From: Staphylotrichum longicolle
Taxonomy: Eukaryota; Ascomycota; Sordariomycetes; Sordariales; Chaetomiaceae
NCBI GenBank assembly: GCA_019096155.1
Contig: JAHCVI010000002.1
Coordinates: 2,356,001 to 2,420,000 of the forward strand
DNA length: 64,000 bases
Direction: 5' to 3'
Shown here one piece after another: positions 46,371-58,200 of this stretch. The first letter of the stretch is position 1; every line of letters starts with the position of its first letter. Made by a program: the position numbers and the translations under genes. A model generated the notes under the pieces. The model was not told the origin of the DNA and did not search any database. It saw only the letters and a list, made by a program, of their open reading frames with translations.

Positions 46371-47743
46371 ATGGCCGACACGAATGCCACGATCTCAGGC
46401 CCACCCCCAGGGTTCATCTCGAACCCGAGCGAAAGCCACCAGGCCGAAATCCTCGCCTCTGCCATCATCACATGGGTCATCGGCGCCGTCTTCGTGGGCC
46501 TGCGCTTCTACGCCAGGGGCTGGCTGTTGAAAAATGCCATTGGCGTTGAAGACTGGCTCATACTCGTAGCCTTGGTGTTCTCGGCCGCAACGACCGCCGG
46601 CAAGATTGAGCGTGAGTCTCTTTTGACACCTCCTTAAGCTTGCCTTGGCCGAGACACTAACCCACGCCGCAGAGGTCTACTACGGTTGGGGGAAGCATTC
46701 TCTCGACATCGATCTCGCAGTATTAGAGCCTATGACGAGGGTATGTGAAATGAAATGCCAGAAGCAACTCTCCTCGGTAGCTGACCCCTCTCGTTTCCCA
46801 GGCCGGATGGTACAGCATCATCTGGTACATGATGTCCCTCCTCTTCACCAAGATCGCCATCTGCCTGCTCTACCTGCGCGTGCTCAGCTTCCGCCACGCG
46901 CGCTACGTCGTCTACGCCATCCTGGCCCTCGTCGTCATCGCCAACGGCATCTGGACCCTGTACACAGTCCTGACCGCCTGCAAGCCCCTGACCGCCTTCT
47001 GGCACTTCGACCCGGCCGCGGTCCTCCCCCCCGAGTGCCGTCCGGTGCGCGACTGGCTCATCAACACGGGCCTGCACATCGGCACCGACTTCCTCATGTA
47101 CCTGCTCCCGCTGCCCGTGGTCCTCAGCCTGCGCGTCCCGCTGCGCCAGAAGCTGGCGCTGTACGGCGTCATGGCGCTCGGCCTGCTCGTGTGCCTCGTC
47201 TCGGTCGTGCGCCTGTGGGACCTGACGCAGCAGTCCAAGCGCGTCGACTTCTCGTACGAGAACACCAGCATCGAGCACCTGACCGTCATCGAGATCAACG
47301 CCGCCATCGCCTGCGCCTGCTGCATGACCCTGCGCCCGCTCATGAACAAGTGGTTCCCCAACCTGTGGGGCTCGCGGCCCAGCTCGACCGGCGCCGCTGA
47401 CGGGTCGCCGCGGGCGCACGACGTGGAGATGGCCGGCGGCGGCGCTGCTGGTCGGGGCGGGGGTGCGTCAGATGAGACGAGGGGTCCGCCGACGATCGGT
47501 TCGAAACCGCTGAGGAAGATCAAGGTGCGCGGGGACGACTCGCAGCTGCTGGGCGAGGATGCGGACGATTTTGGCGGGGCGGGCAGGGACGAGAAGCGGT
47601 CGATACAGACGACGACGGAGACGGACGGCGCATCGTTTACGGAGACGCGGTCTGGGTCTGCTTCCGGGTCTGGGTCTGGGCCAGCGTCGCCGTGGACGCC
47701 GAGGGAGCCGCATCTGGCTCATACTGCCGGCGGGAGGGATTAA
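46371..47743 (+). CDS. PTH11-like/fungal rhodopsin-domain integral membrane protein
   Basis: Three exons, 46371-46611, 46673-46740 and 46802-47743, 416 aa, phases closing. Extracellular N-terminus, then seven predicted membrane segments beginning ILASAIITWVIGAVFVGLRF. Typical family positions are EDWLILVALVFS, YYGWGKHSLDIDL, AGWYSIIWYMMSLLFTKIAI, CRPVRDWLINTGLHIGTDFL, MYLLPLPVVLSLRVP and TVIEINAAIACACCM. The C-terminal ~130 residues are a hydrophilic tail rich in Gly, Ser, Asp and Thr. No CFEM cysteine domain at the N-terminus, so it belongs to the non-CFEM group. Such proteins are thought to be receptors in Pezizomycotina, mostly without known ligands. Kozak context CGCCATGG supports the start. 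Confidence 0.88.
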
Positions 47744-48375
47744 GGTCGCACGTTGAAGATGGTCTGGATGTTTGGGATTTTCTGGAATTGGTGCAAAGGG
47801 AAATGGGATTGGGAGATAATGGCGTGTATTTGGGAGGAGGGTGGGCTGAGGAGTTACACGGTTGGGCTGCTGTCCTTGTTCATTTGTCGAGAGTTCTTCG
47901 TTTCAAAGCCGAAGCTGAGCAACACCACAATGTGTTGCTGGCGAATTAGGATACCCAGATTTGCTAGTGTTCTGTTGTTCTGCTCAAATCAATCACCTGG
48001 TCCTTAACTAAGAATCAGATTACCCCGTTGTGCCAAGGGAGCCAAAGCAGAGGTGGGCTTCTACTTTGGCGACAACCTCTGGACCCTTCCTCCAGGCTGA
48101 GGATCTCTCTCAGCCCCCTTCCAATGCTGCGAATCAGCCATCCCCCAAGTGTCATACAATCTTGACAAGCCTGGCAATTCCTTGTTAGTTTTCAGAAACG
48201 CACAGACAGATAGGACACGAATGAGAGGAAATGTCACGCCACCTTTTATGCTCAGGCCCCTTTCCTCCCACAACCTTTTCTCGCTGACCCAAATGCTCAG
48301 CGGAATCGCCCGAAGCCTTTTACTTTTCATTTTTTTTTTTTACCAGACCCCTGAACTAAACACTGCGGCCACACC
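47744..48375. other. Intergenic between convergent genes
   Basis: 3' regions of the membrane-protein gene and FAL1. Nothing else recognised apart from a short T run at 48332-48341. Confidence 0.5.
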
Positions 48376-49691
48376 TTACGAGATCAGGTCGGCAACGTTC
48401 ATGGGCATCTCGTCAATCTGGGTCGAGTAGTACACTGCCACAGGTTAGTCAAGAGCGTACTGGAACAAAGCTACGGACAACTTACATTCGATATCCCGCA
48501 GAATGCGCACATCCTCGCTCGTAACGAAGTTGATGGCGACACCCTTACGGCCGAACCGACCAGAACGTCCAATGCGGTGGATGTAATTCTCACGGTTGCT
48601 GGGCAGGTCGTAGTTGATGACCAAGCTGACCTGCTGGACATCGATACCACGCGCCCACACGTCGGTCGAGATGAGCACTCTGCTGTTGCCCTGCCTGAAG
48701 TCCTGCATGATGCTGTCGCGCTCCTTCTGCGGCATATCGCCGTGCATGCTACTAACGGTGAAATTGGCCTCCCTCATCTTGTCGGTAAGCCAGTCGACCT
48801 TCCGCCGCGTGTTGCAGAAGATGACAGCCTGCGTGATGGTGAGGGTGTCGTAGAGATCGCACAGCGTGTCAAACTTCCAGTCCTCCTTCTCCACAGCGAT
48901 GAAGTACTGCTTGAGGCCTTCGAGCGTCAGCTCGTCACGCTTGACCAGGATGCGGACGGGATCGGTCATGAACTTGGTGGTCATGTCGAGAACGTCGTAG
49001 GGAAGCGTGGCGGAGACAACGACGACCTGGGTGGCGGGCGGGAGGTAGCGGTACACGTCGTAGATCTGCTCCCGGAATCCCTGGTTGAGCAGCTCGTCGG
49101 CTTCGTCGAGCACGAGCATCTTGATGTGGCGCGTGCGCAGATGGCGGCGGCGGATCATGTCGGCGACACGGCCGGGTGTACCCGAGACGATGTGCTGGCC
49201 GTAGTCGAGCTTGCGGATGTCCTCGCCCACGTTGGTGCCGCCGATGCAGGCGTGGCACTGCACGTTCATGTAGTCGCCGAGGGCCATCACCACGCTCTGG
49301 ATCTGTGTAGCAAGTTCGCGCGTCGGGGAGAGAACAAGCGCCTGGGTCTCGCGCACGGCAGTATCGATGACCTGGAGCATGCTGATGGAGAAGGTGGCGG
49401 TTTTACCCGTTCCAGATTGCGCCTGGGCGATGGTGTCGCGGCCCTTGCAGATCTGGACGATGGCTCGGGACTGAACGGCAGAGGGCGACTCGTAGCCATA
49501 GGCATAGATGCCGCGAAGAAGGCTCTCTAGAAAACCAGCTGTAAGCGCACGATATTTCTATCAAAACTCGGAGTCTGCGACGCACCCTTCAGCGACATGG
49601 ACTCAAAGGTCGGATGGACCGTGACCTCTTTCGAGGTCGAGAACTGAATCTTCTCATCCGCCTTACGGTCGATACCAGCCCCTTCAGCCAT
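48376..49691 (-). CDS. FAL1: DEAD-box RNA helicase FAL1 / eIF4A-III
   Basis: ATP-dependent RNA helicase of the nucleus and nucleolus; orthologue of yeast Fal1 (rRNA processing) and animal eIF4A3 (exon junction complex core). Three exons, 49691-49586, 49526-48486 and 48434-48376, 401 aa, phases closing. Motifs in order: Q-motif region [14 protein letters not shown], Walker [26 protein letters not shown], then [20 protein letters not shown] and HRIGRSGR. The last exon codes [19 protein letters not shown], the conserved C-terminus. The N-terminus [20 protein letters not shown] fits the family. Head-to-head with SF3A3 over 347 bp. Confidence 0.95.
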
Positions 49692-50038
49692 TTTCGCAAT
49701 TTGTATCGAATTTGGTCTCGTTGTCTGTGTCGTGAATTGGTGGTCGTCTAAGGCTGGCGTAGTCGAAGGCGTCTACTGGAAATGCGACAGGTGAAAGTCA
49801 ATGGAGGCGAATCAAGCTTCGGAGGCGAGTGGATCTGGACTTTTTGACAAGGGTCCGTGGCGGGTGAACTTCGGCTGGTGCTGAGCGCTCTCAGGCACTG
49901 CACAGGCCAAACGCGTCTCGTCTTGGCGAGGCGACTTGAAAGCCAAGAAAAAGGCTGGACTCTGATCTTCAACTTCACCAATCTTCAACTTTCGTAACCC
50001 AGTCAAAAGACTTGTGGACGGCCAACTCGCATCAAACC
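49692..50038. promoter_or_regulatory. Short bidirectional promoter, FAL1 and SF3A3
   Basis: Only 347 bp separate the start codons of two divergent genes that both work on pre-mRNA or ribonucleoproteins. Promoter elements for both must lie here; no TATA box is evident. Co-regulation is an inference from the arrangement. Confidence 0.6.
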
Positions 50039-51600
50039 ATGTTACTGGAAGACCAGCGGTATATCCATGAGGACCTCGAGCGCCTCGAGCAGGGCATCGC
50101 GGATCGCATGGGCGAGGAGCCCAAGCATGTATGTCTTGCTCCCTCCCGGTTTCCCACTTTGACCTTTGAAGAAACTGACGCGCGCGGCAGATCCGTGACC
50201 GCCTGAATCGAGATCATGAAGTATCACAGCTCCTTGACCAGATACGGAGCCAATCCGCCGAACTCCTCCCACTCTACGAAGACAAGTCCGGGCTTCGATC
50301 AAAAGAAATCCTCCAGATCAGCACAGGCGACCCATTCGAAGAATTCTACCGCCAAGTCGCCAACATCAAGGACCACCATGCGCGATACCCGAACGAGCAG
50401 GCCGAAAACTCCGAGCAATGGTATCGGCCGTCGAAAGGGGGCGACAATCAACCGTACATTGTCGAGAGCATGTTCTCAGGCGAGGAAGCGTACGGCCAGT
50501 TTTTCGATCTGCACAGCTGCCACGAGTCATATCTAAATCTCCCCAACGCCAAGCGTCTCGGCTACATGCAGTATCTCGAGGTGTTCGACAACTTCCAGCC
50601 GGGATATGGTGGAGTCAAGCGGGCAGACAAGCTGACGGATCAGTACTTCAAGTACCTTGGCGATCTGATGGAATACCTGGAGTCGTTTATGCGGCGAACG
50701 CGGCCCCTGGGAAAAATTGACGAGGTGCTCAACGGTTGGCAGCGGGAGTTTGAGACGGCTTGGGAGAAGGACGAGGTCCCGGGATGGCAGAAAGACAAGG
50801 CGGCCAAGACGAATGCGACAGAGCGGACACTGAGCACGGCCGATGCGGTGTGGTGCGAGGCATGCGAGAAGGAGTTCAAGAACCAAAACGTCTACAAGGG
50901 CCACCTTGGCGGCCGCAAGCACATCAAGGCGGCAGAGCTTCTTGCGCAGTCGGAGGGCGCCGAGGACGGCAACACGAATGGCACACACACGACTTCGGCG
51001 CAGCGCTTGAAAGAACGGGCAGTTGCCGAGAGGGAGTTCCGCGTCAAGAAGCTGACCGGCGCTATGAGCATCGAGAAGGACGACACTCGCGTGAACGTGG
51101 AACGGCGACAGGGCATGACGGAGCGGGAACGCGCACAGGAACTGGAGAACCTCTACAACATGACCTCTGGGGCGCAAAACAGGGAGGCGGAGGAAGAAGA
51201 GAAGGACGAGGGCGATGACAAGCTCTACAACCCCCTCAAGCTGCCGCTGGCTTGGGACGGCAAGCCTATCCCATTTTGGCTCTACAGGCTCCACGGCCTG
51301 GGCCAAGAGTTTCCTTGCGAGATTTGCGGCAACTTCGTCTACCGGGGCCGGCGGGCGTTCGACAAGCACTTCAATGAGACGAACCACATCACCAACCTCA
51401 AGCGGTTGGGCATCACCGATACGTATCTGTTCCGGGATATCACGTCTATAGAGCAGGCTGTGAAGCTCTGGGACAAGATCCAGCGTGACCAGAGCAAGGG
51501 GCAGATCGATGACGGGGCGGTGGTGCAGATGGAGGATGCCGAGGGCAACGTGATGCCGGAGAAGGTTTATCTGGACCTGCAGAAACAGGGTCTCTTGTAG
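50039..51600 (+). CDS. SF3A3: Splicing factor 3A subunit 3 (SF3a60/Prp9)
   Basis: Component of the U2 snRNP SF3a complex, needed for branch-site recognition. Two exons, 50039-50128 and 50191-51600, 499 aa, intron in phase 0. The N-terminus MLLEDQRYIHEDLERLEQGI is the family helix. Then RPLGKIDEVLNGWQREFETA, the central matrin-type finger WCEACEKEFKNQNVYKGHLG followed by GRKH, and the C-terminal finger FPCEICGNFVYRGRRAFDKH. Those are followed by FNETNHITNLKRLGI and the conserved tail PEKVYLDLQKQGLL. Start fixed by the family N-terminus. The gene is intact. Ends about 570 bp before SLX1 on the same strand. Confidence 0.96.
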
Positions 51601-52166
51601 GAGGGGTACAAGGGAACGGGAGCAGTACAGTGTATTTATAGGGCGAGCGGTGTAGATGTGGTTGATGTGGCTGATACCCAGCAAAAGATTGCAGTTTATT
51701 TCAGGTGGCGGACGAAGTCGACTCGCATGGATGGCAAGATCCCTTTTTTGCACTGTGTTAGGCAACATTGACAGCGAACCGTGGGCCCGGCGTGGGGCCT
51801 GCATGCACCGACCCACATCAGCCTTGGACCCGCTCTCCAGGGCGAAAGCGGGGCATCGCAGCTCCATCACCCCAGGCACCGACCAACAACCAAGATTCCC
51901 AGTGACCAAAGTAAACAAATGCAGATGTGGTTCTTCTAACCGAAGATAACCTCCCGCCTCGCTGAGTTGCACGAACAAAACTTTTGGCAGCAGGCACTTT
52001 ATCGGATGGGTCACCCAACACCCCAGCGGGTCGCTCCAGGTCGTCCCAACTTGAGTGTCGCAGCCATCTTGCCGATGCGCTGAACTCATAACAACACCAA
52101 CATTGACCTGGCGAACCTACCACCCCAAAACTGAGATACCCGGCAGCACGCCACAGCATCGCAGCC
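51601..52166. other. Intergenic between SF3A3 and SLX1
   Basis: 3' region of SF3A3 and promoter of SLX1. The long open frame on the minus strand here is mostly antisense of SF3A3. Nothing else seen. Confidence 0.5.
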
Positions 52167-53274
52167 ATGCCAAACGCAGTGCAATGCAAGCCGATCCCGG
52201 CGCTCTACACCGTCTACATCCTGCGCTCCACCGTTCGCCACGCTTCCCTCTACATCGGCTCCACCCCGAATCCCCGCCGCCGCCTGAGCCAGCACAACGG
52301 CCTCGTCCGCGGCGGCGCGGCCCGCACGTCGCGGCACAGCCTCCGGCCGTGGGAGATGGTGGCGCTGGTGTCGGGTTTCCCAAGCGCGACGGCCGCGCTG
52401 AAGTTTGAGTGCGTCTTCCTCCTTCCCCCTTCGCCCCCCCAATCTCCCCACTGGTTCAATGATGATTTTCTAACATGGGCGACGGTAAATCAAAAAAAGA
52501 TGGGCGCTCACCAACCCGCACATCTCGGTGCACATCCCCTCCGAGGCGCGCCTCACCATCTCGACGCAGACCAAGGCCAACGGCCAACCGCGCCGGCCGT
52601 CCAAGAGCCTGGCGTCGGTCGTGTCCAACCTGCACCTGCTGCTGCGCGTGCCCAGCTTCGGCCGCTGGCCGCTGCGCGTGCACTTTTTCAGCCGCGACGT
52701 GTTTGCCGTGTGGGAGAAGTGGTGCGCCGCTGCGAGCGAGCGTCTGAGGCCCAGCTTGGGGGTGGTGACGGATTTTGGTAACGGCGCTGGGGGCGGACTG
52801 GGATCGGTGGTATCGGTAGAAGACCCGGGGGAAGGGTTGGCGACGGCCCAGGAAGGGGCAGGGGGGCAGCCGTGGGGGATACACGCGCTGCCGCTGGACT
52901 ACGAGCCCATCAAGGACTATGTCGCAAAGGGGCGGGAGATCTTCGAGTTTGAGCGGCAGGGAAGGTGTGTCATGTGCAGGGAGGACATGCCGTCGGGCGA
53001 GGGATTACATGCGCTCTGCACCAACGATGGATGCGACGGGGCAGGGCACGTCTCCTGCTGGAGTCGGCACTTTGTCGGCGACGGCGCGACAGACGATATC
53101 GTGCCTGTTCAGGGCCAGTGTCCAAAGTGCAAGGGGGAGGTGCACTGGGGGGTCATGATGAAGGAGCTCACGCTCCGAGTCAGGGGTCAGAAGGACGTGG
53201 AGAAGCTGCTCAAGCGAAAGCGCAAACGCGCCAGGAAAAAGCCGGCTCCTGCGTCATCGGCTGCGAGCCCGTAG
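52167..53274 (+). CDS. SLX1: Structure-specific endonuclease subunit SLX1
   Basis: Catalytic subunit of the SLX1-SLX4 nuclease that cuts branched DNA such as Holliday junctions. Two exons, 52167-52408 and 52500-53274, 338 aa, phase closing through a split Glu codon. The N-terminal GIY-YIG fold shows ALYTVYILRS, LYIGSTPNPRRRLSQHNG, ARTSRHSLRPWEMV and KFEWALTNPHIS (Glu is the metal ligand). The C-terminal RING-like finger has CVMCRED, HALCTNDGCDGAGHVSCWSR followed by HF, and CPKC, then a basic tail of RKRKR type. The intron has a GTGCGT donor and an unusual A-rich acceptor region (CAAAAAAAG) with CTAAC about 30 nt before. The protein lies in the usual size range. Confidence 0.95.
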
Positions 53275-55245
53275 CACGTGGATGCAAACGTGGTGGACTC
53301 GGGTTTTGGGGTTTAGGGCGTCTTGGGGCTCGGTTTCGCTTTGGCGTGGCGTTTGGTTTGGTGCATGGCCTTGAGGCAGGACTCCTGTGTAGGAGGACGA
53401 GAAAGCAGAGATCAAAGATACCCTGATATTTGTTACCCCCTTTTAGATTTTCATCAGTAACCCTCGACATCTTGAGATTTCCCGCAAAACTTGGGGACTC
53501 GGTGCTTCCAATTTTGCTTTGGGGTCTGTGATGGGTCCGGCCGAGTCTGGCTCTGATGTCGTTGATCGGGGCGTGGAAATTTGCCGATTCGGGTCGCACA
53601 CGAGTGATCAGTCAGCTGGCTCCGCCCACCCGGCACGCTCTTCCAACGTCAAGTCACCCGCGATTGGCTGATCGAATGCGAGGGATTGCCTGGGCCCCTG
53701 TCATTATCAGATCTGAACATCGGCGTTTTGGGCAAGTTGCAGCAACCACACGCCGACCAACAAGTCCAAACTGGTTGAGCGCAAAGCGCAAACGCCCGTC
53801 CGCGCACGGTTTGGTAGACATTGGGCTGCTCTCTATTAATGGGCAAAATAGCTACACTGCTCTCCTCTTAGATTAACCTCCGCGCTGAGTGTCTTTTTGG
53901 CCACTTTGTTTTGCAGGCTGATCCCCCTTGATTTCGTGTCCAGGATGCATTGAGGTTGGCTCGGTCAGACACGCCAGCTGACCACCACTTTCCCTGCACA
54001 AGCGCAGCCTTGCAGCCAATTTTCTCCCGCTTCGAGGTCCAGCCGCCAGCGACAAAGGCGTTGTTGTGCTGTCCCTGGCTTGGCCCCCGCGGATCACAGA
54101 CCATGCACAGGTACCATTAAAATTCCATACATCTGCTTCTGGTTTGAGTGCGAGCTGCTCTGCGTTGACGTTGTCATCTTGCGATCATAGATACACAGTC
54201 TGTCTTTGTGCGATACGCAAGGATCCCCTTTCCTGTGCTTCTTTCTCCTGCATCCATTTCAAGGGTTTGCGGAAAGAAGGCTTTTAGTCGGTCAACTCAG
54301 CGATATACGTCCGGAAAAAATTCGCAAATATTCTATCTCCTTGATCCTTCAGTTCTTCTGGTAATATATACCTGACATTGTTGGTGCAAGAGTTGAGGTG
54401 AGGTGAGTGAGGTCCCGACAAACCCATGTTGATGGGGCCCGCAGACCCCTCTTCTGCCGGAATGTCGAATGTGCATGTCGTGGGTTTTGCGCCTCCCAAA
54501 TTCGTTCCGGTCACTGCCGCTGCCGCTTTCCCTCGCCCTTCTTGGGGAACGTCTCCCGTCTCCGGTCGGGTCCATGTTCCATCTCACCCACAATCCCACT
54601 CGCACCCCCGTGCTCCGCCTTCCCTTTCCCTCACCCGACCACTCCATTCCCGATCATTGACTTTTCGATCTCTCCGCCGAAACGTCGTCCTGTTTCGACG
54701 ACTCGGGTTTTATTCTCACTAATAACCTCCCGTACCTGGTTCATTCCCACCAAACGCCGAATCTCGACTAAAGCTTGGCGGCTCCATATTCTTTCGGATC
54801 GCCAGAGCAAGTGTCAGGCAGTTGCACGCAGTCACACTCTGCATATCGCCCGAGGAGGGAGTGGTCCAATCTGTACCTCAGCACCTCACCGAGTCTGTGG
54901 GAATCCAATCGGTATGTGCACGCCATTTCTGCTGGTCATTCTACGCCAGCCTATGCCTTTTGCTGCTGCTTGCGCGCGGCCGTATTCTTCGGCGCATGAT
55001 TCAATCCTGACCGTCGCGCTTCACACTGCAGACTCACGTTTTACGATGCTCTCTACACACGTCTGACCTACACCCCCGACCGAACCCTCGCTCACGACTA
55101 CCATTTCGAGACCGTCTCTTTGAGAGGTGCCTGCCTCTGATCCCCACCAGCACCGGCGCGATTGTTTCTGCCCCTGGTCTCGACCCGTTCAGTTGCGACT
55201 TCCAACAGACCAAACGACGCGGGGGGCTCGATTGCAAATGCAACC
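53275..55245. other. 2 kb upstream region of the KDM5 gene
   Basis: No gene supported. Several frames of 60-219 codons on the plus strand (54407-55066) look accidental. Long upstream regions with long leaders are usual for fungal chromatin regulators, so part of this may be 5' UTR. Confidence 0.45.
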
Positions 55246-58200
55246 ATGAGAGGCTCCCCAGCCACAGTTCCGCCGGCGATGGCTGGTAGCAGCGGGAAGC
55301 CAAAGACCACGCTGTCTAACTCGAACGGTGCCTCGTCGACCAAGCCACCCAACCCGCTGAGCTCGATGACCAGCGCTCCGCTCGACCTGGCTTCGGTTGA
55401 GCGACGCGGTCAGCCAACTGCCTGCCCAGAGCCAGTCAAGAAGAAGACTCGACCTCACGGTCTCCAAGAAGCGCCCACGTACCGTCCGACAGAGAGAGAG
55501 TGGAAAGAACCCTTTGAGTACATCCGAAAGATCTCGCCCGAGGCAGCGCAATATGGCCTCTGCAAAATCATTCCGCCAGAGTCTTGGAACCCCGATTTTG
55601 CCATTGATACCGAGGTGAGTTGCTGCGACCGACGAAGGGAGGATTTGGGGACAGTGCCACACGCCTCGGCAGTTTTGATTGCTCACAGCCAGACGACTAA
55701 TCCCGGATTCAACACAGAGGTTTCATTTCCGCACGCGCAAACAAGAGCTCAATTCCGTCGAAGGCAGTAAGGCTTCCCCTCCCGCACACAGAATAGCCTC
55801 ATCCCTAGGCCACGTGTCTAAAGCCGATGATTTAGGCACGCGCGCGAACCTGTCGTACCTCGATGCTCTCGCCAAGTTCCACAAACAGCAGGGCTCGAAT
55901 CTGACGCGGTGGCCCTACGTTGATAAGAAGCCCCTTGACCTCTACCGCCTGAAGAAGGCAGTCGAGGCTCGAGGGGGTTTCGAGAAGGTTTGCAAGCTCA
56001 AGAAGTGGGCCGAGATCGGCCGCGACCTGGGCTATAGCGGCAAGATAATGTTCACTGAAGAACTCGTATCAAAAATGGCTATGCCCGTACGAGGACTATT
56101 TGCGGATCGCCAAACCAGGGGTTCACCAGCAGCTTGAGCTTGAGTACGGCGGTCCCTTGACACCGAGTCCGGCCCCGAGCCCGATGAAGCGATCTAACGT
56201 ACCGACACCCGCAAGTCCCCGGGCCGACACCCCCGCGAGGCATGCGACGGATTTGCTACAGGCGTCCATCGACGGCCACGCTCGTGACTCCGAGCAAGAC
56301 GTCTCCATGTCCGACACCCCGGCATCCAACACCCCAAAGACGACGTCTGGCTTCACAGCGGTCAATACAGGCGGGTTCACAGCCGTCAATTCGGGGTTCA
56401 CCAGTGTGAACCGGCCAACAGGTATTGACAGCAAGGGACCTGCCACACCCAAACCCAACGGCACCCCGGCCACCTCTGCTAAGAACACCCCGGAGTTCCG
56501 TTCCTCGACCCTCGGTCCTTCTGGGCTCAAACGCCAGATGAGCTGCGATAGTTTGGATTCAGCCAAGAAGGATCTGGCGGAACAGGAAGACGGTGATGCT
56601 GGGAGTCGCCGGAGCAAGCGGCTCAAGAAAGGTGATTTGCCCCATTGAATCGCTGACATGCGGCAGCTCTTTGACGATGGGTTGGAAGGCTGACACAATC
56701 GACACTCAGATACGGTACCCACGGTCGCTGGTTCGCACATGTCCCTTTTCCGCTCGGCCGTGCCCAGGATACCCCGGGATGAAAGCGCAGGTTCTGGAGC
56801 GGTAAGCTGGCAATGAGGCACCTTCTCAGAACCGGGCCTCTGCTAACCAGGTAACAGAGATGTGAGCAATGCGGCAAAGGCACCGACGAAGGCGGGTTTC
56901 TCCTTGCCTGCGAGTCTTGCGACCATGCGTATCACGGCACGTGTCTCGATCCACCGCTCAAACTGAAACCCGAAAACGAGTGGAACTGTCCGCGGTGTCT
57001 TGTTGGCGACGGCCAGTTCGGGTTTGAGGAGGGCGGCCTCTACTCACTGAAACAGTTCCAGGAAAAGGCCGCCGATTTCAAGCAACATTACTTCTCAAAG
57101 AAGATGCCGTTCGACCCGGTACTCAATTGCCATCGGCCAGTCACGGAAGACGACGTCGAGCACGAATTCTGGCGGTTAGTGGCCGACATCGAGGAGACTG
57201 TGACGGTTGAGTACGGTGCCGACATCCATTGTACGACGCACGGCTCCGGGTTTCCCACCATCGAAAAGCACCCCGACAACCCCTATGCGACTGATCCCTG
57301 GAATCTCAATCTACTTCCCCTCCACCCAGAGAGTTTGTTTCGGCACATCAAGTCGGACATATCTGGCATGACAGTTCCCTGGGTTTATGTCGGCATGACC
57401 TTCTCGACCTTCTGCTGGCACAACGAGGACCATTATTCCTATTCAGCGAACTATCAGCACTTTGGAGCAACCAAGACTTGGTATGGGATTCCAGGCGAAG
57501 ACGCTGAGAAATTTGAGAACGCGATGAGGGAGGCGGTGCCCGAGCTGTTCGAGACCCAGCCGGATCTTCTCTTTCAGCTGGTCACACTTCTCACCCCCGA
57601 GCAGCTCCAAAAGGCTGGTGTGCGCGTCTATGCCCTGGACCAACGGGCAGGACAGTTTGTCATCACGTTCCCACAAGCCTATCACGCCGGGTTCAATCAC
57701 GGGTTCAACTTCAACGAGGCAGTCAACTTCGCCCCCTCCGACTGGGAACCTTATGGCCTTGCAGGTGTTGAGAGATTGCAGCTCTTCCGGCGACAGCCTT
57801 GTTTCTCCCATGACGAGCTGTTGTGGACGGCAGCAGAAGGCGTCACCTGCGGCGGACTGAGCATCCAGACAGCCAAATGGTTGGCGCCCGCGTTGGATAG
57901 AATCCATAAGCGCGAACTTGCCCAGAGGGAGGAGTTTACTGCCAAGCATGACTTTATCGCCAAGCGCCTCAATTCCAAACACGGAGCAGACCAACACCAG
58001 TGTGTGTTCCGTGGGCAAGGCGATGCGGAGTGCCCTATGACTTTCAAAATCGACGATGCCGACGTCCCTGAGGAAGAGTACGGCTGCTTTTACTGCAAAG
58101 CGTTTACTTACCTTTCGAGATTCATCTGCCTCAAGACGGGCAAGGTCCTCTGTCTTCTGCACGCTGGCAATCACCCGTGTTGCGACCTCCAGGAGTCAGA

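Noticed and set aside
48577..49530. 317-codon open frame on the plus strand
   Set aside because: Antisense of FAL1, with no family resemblance.
50533..52089. 518-codon open frame on the minus strand
   Set aside because: Antisense shadow of SF3A3, whose plus-strand frame matches its family from end to end.
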